A DNA stretch of 5,636 nucleotides from Luminiphilus sp. (lineage in GTDB: Bacteria; Pseudomonadota; Gammaproteobacteria; Pseudomonadales; Halieaceae). The position numbers and the translations under genes were made by a program. The stretch is from assembly GCA_022425845.1 (NCBI GenBank), contig JAKMEU010000111.1:1-5636 (forward strand), in the 5' to 3' direction. Numbering within the stretch: position 1 is the first letter of the stretch; each line of letters begins with the position of its first letter. Positions 1-5,633 of this stretch are shown in pieces. The notes under the pieces are model-generated. The model was not told where the DNA came from and ran no database searches. It saw only the letters and a list, made by a program, of their open reading frames with translations.

Positions 1-177
1 GAATGGTGGGCCGCGGACAAACCGGTGAGGTTGGCAGGGTTGTGGGCAAAGGGCGGGACGCCGAGCTCTGGGGCAGAGTTTGTACGCCTCCTCGCCAGTC
101 GCTTTAGCCGATCGGTCGGGACCGATAAGTTATTCAAAACAGAGCGGAAAATGAGTAGTGTGTGCTTACAAACATAG
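1..177 (+). CDS. Possible 3' end of an unidentified gene
   Basis: The frame beginning at base 1 is open for 58 codons and ends at TAG (175-177). The other two plus frames close at about 26 and 105. Its third codon positions are mostly G or C as far as about codon 49, which fits coding sequence. The residues include a hydrophobic strand-like run (VRLAGLWAKGG) followed by a probable amphipathic helix (GAEFVRLLASRF). That strand-then-helix ending resembles the C-terminus of many LysR-type regulators, but this is a weak analogy and no diagnostic motif is visible. The last 10 or so codons look less coding-like. The start lies outside the window. If it is a regulator it could control the downstream cyclase-family gene, but nothing here tests that. 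Confidence 0.35.
   Translation, partial: EWWAADKPVRLAGLWAKGGTPSSGAEFVRLLASRFSRSVGTDKLFKTERKMSSVCLQT
111..126. repeat. 16-bp perfect inverted repeat
   Basis: ATCGGTC, two G residues, then GACCGAT form a perfect 7+7 bp palindrome. The size and symmetry suit a dimeric repressor operator. However, it lies inside the probable coding tail ending at 177 and more than 300 bp upstream of the next start codon, so it may be fortuitous. A short-loop hairpin with no following T-run is not a terminator. Confidence 0.3.
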
Positions 178-441
178 TGATCGCCGGCGGTGTCCGATTG
201 GTATTTTTGTGCGTCGTGGCGATGCGGTCAGGGGCGCCACCTGCGCGCCACGGCTCCTGTTCGGTTCCAATCAGGGGGGAAGGGCCTGACGCAGGCGCAC
301 TCGATAGGCCACCCCGGCGATAAATGGCCAGCCGTTATGCGTTATTTCCTTGTCATGAGCTGTTTTTAGGGGCCTGCGCATTCCCGGCAGGCTATTTCCT
401 GTGCTTCACTGGCTTTCAAAGCAATTCACAAGGAGAAGAGC
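178..441. other. Non-coding leader region of the cyclase-family gene
   Basis: No convincing gene lies in these 264 bases. The clearest structure is a 6-bp perfect stem, GCCTGC (372-377) with GCAGGC (387-392), around a 9-base loop; it has no T-run and ends about 50 bases before the start codon, so it would lie in a 5' leader. A TTGTCA hexamer at 350-355 resembles a -35 element, but no acceptable -10 follows at normal spacing. No confident promoter can be assigned, although one should lie here. Confidence 0.4.
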
Positions 442-1392
442 ATGAGGGGTATTCGGGCAGCGTTGGGGTTTTTTGCATTTGTGGGGGCAGTGACAACGGC
501 CTCGGCCGAGGAGTGCGTGCCTTCCCAATGGGGACCGGACGATCAGATTGGGGCAGCCAATCGCCTTTCGCCTCAAAACGTGCTGGCCGCGTCGAAGTTG
601 ATCAAAAAAGGGGAAACGCACCCCCTTGGCATCGTTATTGAGCCGGGTATGCCCGCGTATCCCCCGCGTTACACGCAGTTGCAGGTGGTTCAGCCGAATC
701 AGCAATTTGGCCAGACAATGGCGCCGGCCATTGGCTGGGAGGCCAGTGCTAACGATGATCTGGTGCAGATGTGGTTGGGCACGGGCCCGCAACTCGATGG
801 GCTCGGGCATATGGGAGAGGCTGGCGTCTTCTACAACTGTAACCGGGGCGAAGATTTTTCAGAAATCACGGGACTGACTCGATTGGATACCAGCCAGGTG
901 CCGCCCATCGTCGCCCGGGGTGTCCTGATTGACATGGCCAGGCATCTGGGGGTGTCCACCCTTGAGGCGGGACAGCCCATATCCAGTGATCAACTCAAAG
1001 CAGCCATGGCCGAACAGGGCGTCGAGGTGGGTTCTGGCGATGTGATCCTGATCCATACCGGGTGGACTGACGCAATGCTGGCCTCCAACCCGGAAACATG
1101 GGGCAGCACCATTCCCGGGATCACCAATGAGGCGGCCGAATTCCTGGCCGCTTTTGAACCTGTAGCCGTGGGCGCCGATACCTGGGGTCTGGGTGCCGTG
1201 CCCCCTGCGGAGGGAGACCGTGTTTTTTACGACCATATCGTCCTGCTTCGGGATAATGGCATTTACATCCTGGAGACGATGAACACGGGTCGATTGGCCA
1301 GCGAGTCGGTGACTGAATTCATGTTCGTCCTCGGTCAGGCGCGGTTGAAGGGGGCCGTACAGATGATCATTAACCCCGTCGCCATGTGGTGA
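442..1392 (+). CDS. Exported cyclase-family protein (COG1878/PF04199-like metal hydrolase)
   Basis: This 316-residue protein belongs to the family of kynurenine formamidase, isatin hydrolase and polyketide cyclase-like enzymes, which are usually Mn- or Zn-dependent hydrolases. Residues 1-22 form a Sec signal peptide (Arg at 2 and 5, hydrophobic core 7-18, ASA before the predicted cut), so the mature protein is probably periplasmic. Family landmarks in order are WGPDDQIGAANRLSP (30-44), the QLDGLGH segment (117-123), RGVLIDMA (159-166), GDVILIHTGW (199-208), GADTWGLGAVPP (244-255), ILETMN (276-281) and the C-terminal NPVA (311-314). The length fits the long subfamily. In the usual HxxxHxD ligand motif both His positions appear replaced, by Gly113 and Gln117, while Asp119 and His123 remain; metal use and substrate are therefore uncertain. 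The start is set by the AAGGAGA ribosome site at 430-436, five bases before ATG, and by the signal peptide. The TauD-like gene follows 156 bp downstream on the same strand. Confidence 0.88.
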   Translation: MRGIRAALGFFAFVGAVTTASAEECVPSQWGPDDQIGAANRLSPQNVLAASKLIKKGETHPLGIVIEPGMPAYPPRYTQLQVVQPNQQFGQTMAPAIGWEASANDDLVQMWLGTGPQLDGLGHMGEAGVFYNCNRGEDFSEITGLTRLDTSQVPPIVARGVLIDMARHLGVSTLEAGQPISSDQLKAAMAEQGVEVGSGDVILIHTGWTDAMLASNPETWGSTIPGITNEAAEFLAAFEPVAVGADTWGLGAVPPAEGDRVFYDHIVLLRDNGIYILETMNTGRLASESVTEFMFVLGQARLKGAVQMIINPVAMW

Positions 1393-1548
1393 GAACCCCG
1401 GACTGAATCGGCCGTTCAGGCGTATCTGCAGAGCGGCCGGATAGTACAAACGGACCCTCTGAATTCAGCCGGTCGGTGGTAGGATGCCGCGGCACAGCCG
1501 CTTGAGCCTTCGGGTGTGAGTTCGGTTGAATAGCGGGGAGATGAGCTC

Positions 1549-2370
1549 ATGCAGGTTACACGCGTATCGGGTGCCCTGGGCGCCGAAATCAGCGGTTTGG
1601 ATTTGTCCCGGGACTTAAATGAAGAGACGGCCGGAGAACTGCGCCGTTTGCTCAATGAGCACGAGGTGCTTTTTCTGCGAGAGCAGGCCGTAGACCCAGA
1701 GCAGCAGCGCGCGCTGGCCTCGGTTTTTGGGCCCCTGCAGACCCACCCCGCCTACGGGACGGTCGAAGGGTTGCCTGAGGTGATGATCCTGGAGAGCACG
1801 GCAGAAAAACCGTCCAAAATAGAAATCTGGCACTCGGATATGACTTTCCGACAACACCCCCCCTCGGTCACGGTACTGCGGGGTATGGTGATACCCGAGG
1901 TGGGAGGGGACACGCTGTTTGCCAGCATGACAACCGCCTACGACACGTTGTCAGATGGGATGAAAACCTACCTGGAGGGGTTGGTGGCGGTTCATGATTT
2001 CGCCCAGGGTTTCAGGGAGAGTCTGGCAGAGCCGGGTGGCCGGGAGCGATTGAGTGATGCGCTTTCTGATAATCCCCCAGTGCGTCACCCCGTGGTTCAG
2101 GTCCACCCTGAGACGGGCAAAAAGGCGTTATTTGTCAACGCTTTGTTTACCGCCTATATCGAAGGGCTGCCAACGCTGGAGTCGTCAGCATTACTGGCGT
2201 TTTTGTGCCAGCACGCGGTTCTTCCCGAGCATACCTGTCGCTTTAAGTGGGCCCGGGACAGCATCGTTTTATGGGATAACCGAAGCACCCAGCACAAACC
2301 GGTCAATGATTTTCTTCCCGCCCCCCGTTGCCTGCACCGGGTCGTGAGTGAGGGTGACCACCCCTATTGA
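1549..2370 (+). CDS. TauD/TfdA-family Fe(II)/2-oxoglutarate dioxygenase
   Basis: This 273-residue cytoplasmic protein is full length for the TauD family (E. coli TauD has 283). Such enzymes use O2 and 2-oxoglutarate to hydroxylate a substrate, often releasing sulfite from taurine or alkylsulfonates, or opening ether or ester bonds. The iron triad is His95 and Asp97 in WHSD, plus His249 in WDNRSTQH. Thr122, Arg260 and Arg264 match the 2-oxoglutarate and acid-binding positions of TauD. Compared with the TauD taurine pocket from memory, His66, Tyr69, Phe155, Phe200 and Arg264 are kept, but Asn95 corresponds to Ile91 and Ser158 to Gly154. Taurine specificity is therefore uncertain and I assign no symbol. 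A GGGGAG ribosome site (1535-1540) lies 8 bases before ATG; the ATG at 1541 is out of frame. The 156-bp gap from the cyclase-family gene has only a weak stem (1403-1407 with 1415-1419) and no T-run, so co-transcription is possible. Confidence 0.92.
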   Translation: MQVTRVSGALGAEISGLDLSRDLNEETAGELRRLLNEHEVLFLREQAVDPEQQRALASVFGPLQTHPAYGTVEGLPEVMILESTAEKPSKIEIWHSDMTFRQHPPSVTVLRGMVIPEVGGDTLFASMTTAYDTLSDGMKTYLEGLVAVHDFAQGFRESLAEPGGRERLSDALSDNPPVRHPVVQVHPETGKKALFVNALFTAYIEGLPTLESSALLAFLCQHAVLPEHTCRFKWARDSIVLWDNRSTQHKPVNDFLPAPRCLHRVVSEGDHPY

Positions 2371-2374
2371 AGCG

Positions 2375-3826
2375 TCAATAGCGACCCTGATCCCTGAGTT
2401 TCTGAATATAGCGTCCGATATCGGCGCGAACCTCGGGGGCAAACAGGTAGAGGGCGATCAGATTGGGGATAGCGATAACAAAAATCATGGCATCGGAGAA
2501 ATCCAGTACCGCCACCAGCTGCAACATGCATCCAATCACAATAAAGCTGCAGAACAGTAACTGGAAACACAGCTGTCCCAGGCGGCTCTCGCCAAACAAA
2601 TAGGTCCAGCCTTTCAGGCCATAGTAGGACCAGGCCAGGAGGCTGGAAAAGGCAAACAATAAGGCGGCCACCGCAATGATGTAGGGCGCAAAGTCGAAGT
2701 GAACGGCGAAGGCAGCTGACGTCAGTTCGATACCGGCGACTTCTGTACCCATGAGTCCATTGGGAATGGCGCTGGTGAGTATGACCAGGGAACTCAAACT
2801 GAGAATAATCACCGTATCTATAAAGGGCTCCAACAGCGCGGTGATACCTTCAGAGGCCGGTTCATCGGTTTGCACCGCTGAGTGTGCGATGGACGCCGAG
2901 CCGAGTCCTGCTTCATTGGAAAACAGGGCGCGTTGAAATCCAATCACCATGGCGCCCAGTGCACCGCCGGCCGCCCCCTGGGATGTAAATGCCCCCTCCA
3001 TCACCATCTGCAGTGCCCCTGGGATGTGCTCTGCGCTGAGTGCGATGACCGCCAGGGCACTGATGATGTAAAGGCTCGCCATAAAGGGAACCAGAACGAC
3101 GGTAACCTTCGCAATGGAGCGGATGCCGCCAATGATGACCAACGCGACAACGGCGGCGAGGGCGAGGCCAAAAAGCCAGCCCCTGTCATTGAGCCAGCTG
3201 CCTTCACCCCCGGTAATAACCAGGAACTGGGTGTAGGCCTGATTGGCTTGGAACATATTACCGATGCCAAAGCCCGCAACCACCAGTGCAAGGGCGTAAA
3301 AGCCGCCCATCAGCCGTCCTATGCGGGGCCATTGCTTGCGTTGGAACCAATGCTCCAGATAATACATTGGGCCTCCGGAAACGCTGCCATCGGCATTGTG
3401 CCTTCGGTATTTGACCCCGAGAGTGCACTCGACAAGTTTGGTAGACATCGACAGCACACCCGCCACCAGCAACCAGAAGGCGGCACCCGGGCCGCCCATG
3501 CTGATGGCAACCGCAACGCCGCCAATGTTGCCAACGCCAACGGTTCCCGACACCGCGGTGGCGACTGCCTTGAAGTGGCTGATCTCGCCTTTGGCGTCCG
3601 CGTCGCTGAAATCACCCCGCACGTGTCGGAAGGCAAGCCAAAGGGCGCGAAAATTAATGAATCGTAGATAAACGGTAAAATAGACGGCGGCGGCTGCAAG
3701 CCACAATACGATGAGGGGAAGCTCGCTACCGCCAATGGGCACCGCGTAAAATACAACGCTCGATACGGCTGATGCGACTGGCGCAAGCAGCGCCTCTACA
3801 GCGGCATCGATTCCTGCGTTCTCCAT
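2375..3826 (-). CDS. Sodium:alanine/glycine symporter, AGCS family
   Basis: This 483-residue inner-membrane protein is an AGCS-family carrier (AlsT/DagA-like), which imports alanine, glycine or related small amino acids with Na+. Family signatures are clear: GTVGVGNIGGVAVAISMGGPG (94-114), SGGPMYYLE (150-158) and SNEAGLGSA (303-311). About 11 hydrophobic segments are visible, roughly at 14-33, 36-54, 86-107, 112-129, 173-192, 216-235, 241-263, 288-302, 335-354, 382-403 and 419-466, the last probably two helices. The length is normal for the family. I chose ATG at 3826 because GGGGA (3834-3838) sits 7 bases upstream and the N-terminus matches the usual short pre-helix segment. An upstream in-frame TTG at 3883 would add 19 polar residues and lacks a ribosome site. 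The stop codon is 4 bp from that of the convergent dioxygenase gene, and no terminator is visible between them. Which amino acid is carried cannot be read from the sequence. Confidence 0.93.
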   Translation of the reverse strand: MENAGIDAAVEALLAPVASAVSSVVFYAVPIGGSELPLIVLWLAAAAVYFTVYLRFINFRALWLAFRHVRGDFSDADAKGEISHFKAVATAVSGTVGVGNIGGVAVAISMGGPGAAFWLLVAGVLSMSTKLVECTLGVKYRRHNADGSVSGGPMYYLEHWFQRKQWPRIGRLMGGFYALALVVAGFGIGNMFQANQAYTQFLVITGGEGSWLNDRGWLFGLALAAVVALVIIGGIRSIAKVTVVLVPFMASLYIISALAVIALSAEHIPGALQMVMEGAFTSQGAAGGALGAMVIGFQRALFSNEAGLGSASIAHSAVQTDEPASEGITALLEPFIDTVIILSLSSLVILTSAIPNGLMGTEVAGIELTSAAFAVHFDFAPYIIAVAALLFAFSSLLAWSYYGLKGWTYLFGESRLGQLCFQLLFCSFIVIGCMLQLVAVLDFSDAMIFVIAIPNLIALYLFAPEVRADIGRYIQKLRDQGRY

Positions 3827-4035
3827 GTTGTCATCCCCACCTGCGCAGCGTCGCAGCGTCGCCCCTGTCGCTGAATTTTGCAAGGACCGTTCGGCTTAGG
3901 GCACGGGTCCCGCAGAATACGCTGAAACCCCGAGGGGTGATCCGCACTGCAGATGAAGATCTCTGTGCCCAGTGCCTCACAGCGCTCGGGGCAGGTGGGG
4001 TGGACCCGGCGGCGCCATCAGCTGTGCCCATGAAT
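3827..4035 (-). other. Upstream region of the symporter gene
   Basis: This stretch lies between the symporter start and the porin terminator and should carry the symporter promoter, but no good -35/-10 pair is visible on the minus strand. It holds a tandem 8-mer CGCAGCGT (3844-3851 and 3852-3859, then CGC), just upstream of the ribosome site. It also holds a possible imperfect stem, GGACC (3884-3888) with GGTCC (3906-3910), and a CCCC-GA-GGGG hairpin (3928-3937). A 9-base direct repeat CTGTGCCCA occurs at 3963-3971 and 4022-4030. AGCS genes are sometimes preceded by glycine riboswitches; I looked for the conserved aptamer core and did not find it. Confidence 0.4.
3834..3838 (-). promoter_or_regulatory. 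Ribosome binding site supporting the symporter start
   Basis: On the minus strand GGGGA is followed by seven bases (TGACAAC) and then ATG at 3826. It is a moderate Shine-Dalgarno sequence, but the only one near a credible start, and it decides between ATG at 3826 and the longer TTG at 3883. Confidence 0.6.
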
Positions 4036-4065
4036 AAAAAAACCCGCCGAGCGGCGGGTTTTTTT
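4036..4065 (-). terminator. Rho-independent terminator of the porin gene (bidirectional sequence)
   Basis: A run of seven A, CCCGCC, a GAGC loop, GGCGGG and a run of seven T form a perfect 6-bp GC stem flanked by A/T tracts on both sides. On the minus strand it begins 17 bases after the porin TAA stop (4083-4085) and ends in seven U, an almost ideal intrinsic terminator. The symmetry means it could also stop plus-strand transcripts and insulate the porin gene from antisense readthrough. Confidence 0.95.
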
Positions 4066-4082
4066 GATCAGCTGCAGCAGGC

Positions 4083-4820
4083 TTACATGGAGATATCAAC
4101 CGCATAGCTGATGACGAACTTGATTTCGTCGTTGTCATAACCCCCATCAGATGCCGGACCCTCAACGTCTGTCGAGCTCATCATGAAAGCGAAGCCGTCC
4201 TTGGCAACACTGATGTTGTAATCGTAATAGCCGCCGGCTGTGCCGTTAAAGGCCTCTGCGAAGTCACCGTCGTGGTATCCCACGTGCAGGCCAATACCAA
4301 TGCCGTTACCCACTTCAAACCCATAGTCAGCCGAAACGTAGTAGGTGCTTCCCGCGTCAAAATCCTGGCCCGGGCCCTCGTCTGCTTCGGTATTGGTCAG
4401 GACATACAACGCGCCGCTGAACCCGCCAAACCCAACTTTGGCGTAGACCTCACCAAAGTCGAACTCGGCTTCCTTGTCGTAGTTGTAGTAGAGATACCCG
4501 ACGTCCCAGCTGACGGCGCCCGTTTCAAATGCGAAGCCTGCGTACATGTCGTGCTCGTAGGAGTAAACGTCTGACGGACCGTAGTTAACGTTTGATACCC
4601 AAGTGCCGGCGTAGAAACCGCTGTCGTGGGCGTAATCGATGCCGCCCTGGATAGCCGCCTCATTTTCGGTTTGAGTAAGACCCCGCCAGATGTAGTTGTT
4701 GGTCATCGCCGCGTTGGCGCTCCACTCGGCGTGGGCGGGTAGTGCTACTGTGCTAATCGCCAAAACGGATCCGGCGGCCAGTGTCTTCAATGAAGCGGTC
4801 GGGAAAATCTTGGTGTTCAT
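4083..4820 (-). CDS. TorF-family putative porin (Gcw_chp/TIGR02001-like)
   Basis: This 245-residue protein has a Sec signal peptide, residues 1-31 ending PAHA before Glu32, and then a pattern of short alternating polar/aromatic strands typical of an outer-membrane beta-barrel. The family hallmark NNYIWRGLTQTENEAAIQGG (41-60) is followed by IDYAHDSGFYAGTWVSNVNY (61-80) and the DVGYLYYNY segment (106-114), matching the conserved N-terminal half of the TorF/Gcw_chp family. The mature chain is rich in Asp, Glu, Gly and Tyr and appears acidic. It ends DISM, without the terminal Phe common in outer-membrane proteins. The transported substrate is not known from sequence, and 'porin' is itself a prediction for this family. 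The start has GAGGA within 4827-4832 about six bases upstream. The gene is monocistronic by appearance: its own terminator lies downstream (4036-4065) and a sigma-54-type promoter lies upstream (4915-4931). Confidence 0.92.
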   Translation of the reverse strand: MNTKIFPTASLKTLAAGSVLAISTVALPAHAEWSANAAMTNNYIWRGLTQTENEAAIQGGIDYAHDSGFYAGTWVSNVNYGPSDVYSYEHDMYAGFAFETGAVSWDVGYLYYNYDKEAEFDFGEVYAKVGFGGFSGALYVLTNTEADEGPGQDFDAGSTYYVSADYGFEVGNGIGIGLHVGYHDGDFAEAFNGTAGGYYDYNISVAKDGFAFMMSSTDVEGPASDGGYDNDEIKFVISYAVDISM

Positions 4821-4914
4821 AGTGGGTCCTCATTAACAACAAAACTCAAAAGTGGGAGATCTGCGCTTGGGAGAGTTGGTCGCACAGCCTCTGCGCCTTG
4901 CACGCGAGGACTAC

Positions 4915-4931
4915 TGCATAGACCTTGCCAA
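4915..4931 (-). promoter_or_regulatory. Predicted sigma-54 (-24/-12) promoter of the porin gene
   Basis: The minus strand reads TTGGCAAGGTCTATGCA. Against the sigma-54 consensus YTGGCACGRNNNTTGCW it matches 12 of 14 defined positions, including the GG and GC dinucleotides at the required spacing. Mismatches are A for C after TGGCA and A for the first T of TTGC. Transcription would begin near 4904, giving a leader of about 84 bases that contains a small hairpin (4882-4887 with 4891-4896). Sigma-54 promoters need an ATP-dependent activator such as NtrC bound upstream. Confidence 0.68.
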
Positions 4932-4932
4932 C

Positions 4933-4983
4933 TTTTTTAAGTAGCTGAAAAATATAAATAAAAGATGATTTTTTGGTTATTTG
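4933..4983. promoter_or_regulatory. AT-rich tract upstream of the sigma-54-type promoter
   Basis: This stretch is strongly A/T-rich, with runs of five or six A or T, in an otherwise GC-rich window. It lies directly upstream of the -24 element on the minus strand. In sigma-54 systems this position often carries bending sequence or an IHF site between activator sites and promoter. I could not match a clean IHF consensus, so the role is inferred from position and composition. Confidence 0.4.
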
Positions 4984-4995
4984 CTACGATCGTTT

Positions 4996-5009
4996 CCCCC
5001 TCGCGGGGG
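4996..5009. repeat. GC hairpin in the divergent intergenic region
   Basis: CCCCC, a TCGC loop and GGGGG form a perfect 5-bp stem. There is no T-run directly after it on either strand, so it is not a convincing terminator. It lies between the AT-rich tract and the possible NtrC-like site. Confidence 0.45.
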
Positions 5010-5029
5010 CGCTGTTTTAGGGCGGTTTC

Positions 5030-5044
5030 GCACCAAAACCGAGC
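5030..5044. promoter_or_regulatory. Degenerate NtrC-like activator site
   Basis: GCACC, five bases, then CGAGC compares with the NtrC consensus GCACY-N5-RGTGC at 8 of 10 positions, with one half-site intact and the other weak. It lies about 100-115 bp upstream of the sigma-54-type promoter, a normal distance for an enhancer. Single degenerate matches of this kind occur by chance, so this is only a candidate. Confidence 0.22.
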
Positions 5045-5198
5045 GCGAGCCACTGCGTTGCGAGGGTGTTTCCAGACTGATTCACCCCTCTCTCAATTTG
5101 ATGCGCAGTTGCAGGCACCCCTGACGATCGAATCCAAGAGGGCAGGCAAAACCAGCGACCCGCTTCACTGCGTATGGTGTGCTGATCATCCACACAAT

Positions 5199-5204
5199 TG
5201 AGGG
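5199..5204 (+). promoter_or_regulatory. Ribosome binding site for the small secreted protein
   Basis: TGAGGG is followed by CACTG and then two consecutive ATG codons at 5210 and 5213. Spacing from GAGGG is 5 or 8 bases, so either ATG could be used. The site overlaps the in-frame TTG at 5198, arguing against that longer start. Confidence 0.6.
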
Positions 5205-5209
5205 CACTG

Positions 5210-5593
5210 ATGATGCGACGTTTTATCTTTGGAGCACTGCTGATGCTGGCGGCGGGCCCTGCGTCCGCCCAGACGGATTGCACAGCGGTCGTGGCGGCTA
5301 CTCTGGAGGAGATGCGACTGGGGGCCGCCGGACAGTGGTCGGCTGCCGAGGAGGCTGCCGCCCGCGCCGCTGCCGGGTCGGCTTGCCTGAAGGCCGATTC
5401 TGGACGTTACGGCAGTAGTGTGGTGGTGGAGTCCATTGATGTTGCCCGCACTGAAGGCGGTGAAGGTGGGTCGTCGAAGACAACAGACGCGCAGGAGTCC
5501 GACGGCGGTGAGAGCAGTGGCATACGGTTTACGCCCATGACAGGAGCGCCCGGCCAAAAACCTTATGAAAGGTCGCGATCTTCAGACAAGTAG
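5210..5593 (+). CDS. Small secreted protein of unknown function with two cysteines
   Basis: I do not recognise this 127-residue protein. Residues 1-20 are a clear Sec signal peptide (MMRR, hydrophobic core to about 15, then PASA before Gln21), so it is probably periplasmic or secreted. The mature N-terminus (about 24-61) is Ala/Glu-rich and likely helical, bracketed by Cys24 and Cys59, which could form a disulfide pinning a helical hairpin. The rest is Gly/Ser/Asp/Glu-rich low complexity, especially 80-105, with a basic C-terminus, and is probably disordered. There are no transmembrane helices beyond the signal and no lipobox, since cleavage is at Ala-Gln and the first cysteine is the fourth mature residue. 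The gene is divergent from the porin and shares its 389-bp regulatory region. GC-rich codons and a good ribosome site support a real gene. The start may be 5210 or 5213. Confidence 0.7.
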   Translation: MMRRFIFGALLMLAAGPASAQTDCTAVVAATLEEMRLGAAGQWSAAEEAAARAAAGSACLKADSGRYGSSVVVESIDVARTEGGEGGSSKTTDAQESDGGESSGIRFTPMTGAPGQKPYERSRSSDK

Positions 5594-5614
5594 TCGTGCT
5601 GCGTGAAGGGCGGG

Positions 5615-5633
5615 CGAAACAAACCCGGTTTCG
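5615..5633. repeat. Stem-loop after the small secreted protein gene
   Basis: CGAAAC (5615-5620) pairs with GTTTCG (5628-5633) around a 7-base loop, starting 21 bases after the stop codon. The position suits a transcription terminator, but the stem is AT-containing and the window ends before any T-run could be seen. Confidence 0.3.

Noticed and set aside
1..230. Minus-strand open frame at the left edge
   Set aside because: It is open but its translation is unlike a protein and there is no start codon in the window; the plus-strand frame 1-177 has better codon character.
1403..1419. Terminator after the cyclase-family gene
   Set aside because: The CTGAA/TTCAG stem is only 5 bp and is followed by GCGTAT, not a T-run.
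859..1449. Minus-strand open frame (196 codons) antisense to the cyclase-family gene
   Set aside because: It overlaps a gene with clear family motifs and a signal peptide on the other strand and shows no protein-like domain of its own.
2882..3667. Long plus-strand open frame (261 codons) antisense to the symporter
   Set aside because: It is fully inside the well-supported AGCS gene, lacks any recognisable domain and has composition explained by the high GC of the opposite strand.
3827..3883. Symporter start at TTG 3883
   Set aside because: The 19 extra residues are polar and unlike AGCS N-termini, and no ribosome site precedes the TTG; ATG at 3826 has GGGGA at 7 bases.
3827..4030. Glycine riboswitch upstream of the AGCS symporter gene
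   Set aside because: AGCS genes are sometimes under such control, and GCCGAACGG with TTGCAA looked faintly similar, but the conserved CCGAAGG-type core and the paired CTCAGG-type segment are absent.
3831..4031. Minus-strand 66-codon frame just upstream of the symporter
   Set aside because: Composition is Ala/Arg/Ser-rich noise without a domain, its start lies within the end of the porin terminator region, and its end runs into the symporter ribosome site.
5198..5209. Small secreted protein start at TTG 5198
   Set aside because: The TTG overlaps the ribosome site that serves ATG 5210/5213, and starting there would add unneeded residues before a canonical signal peptide.
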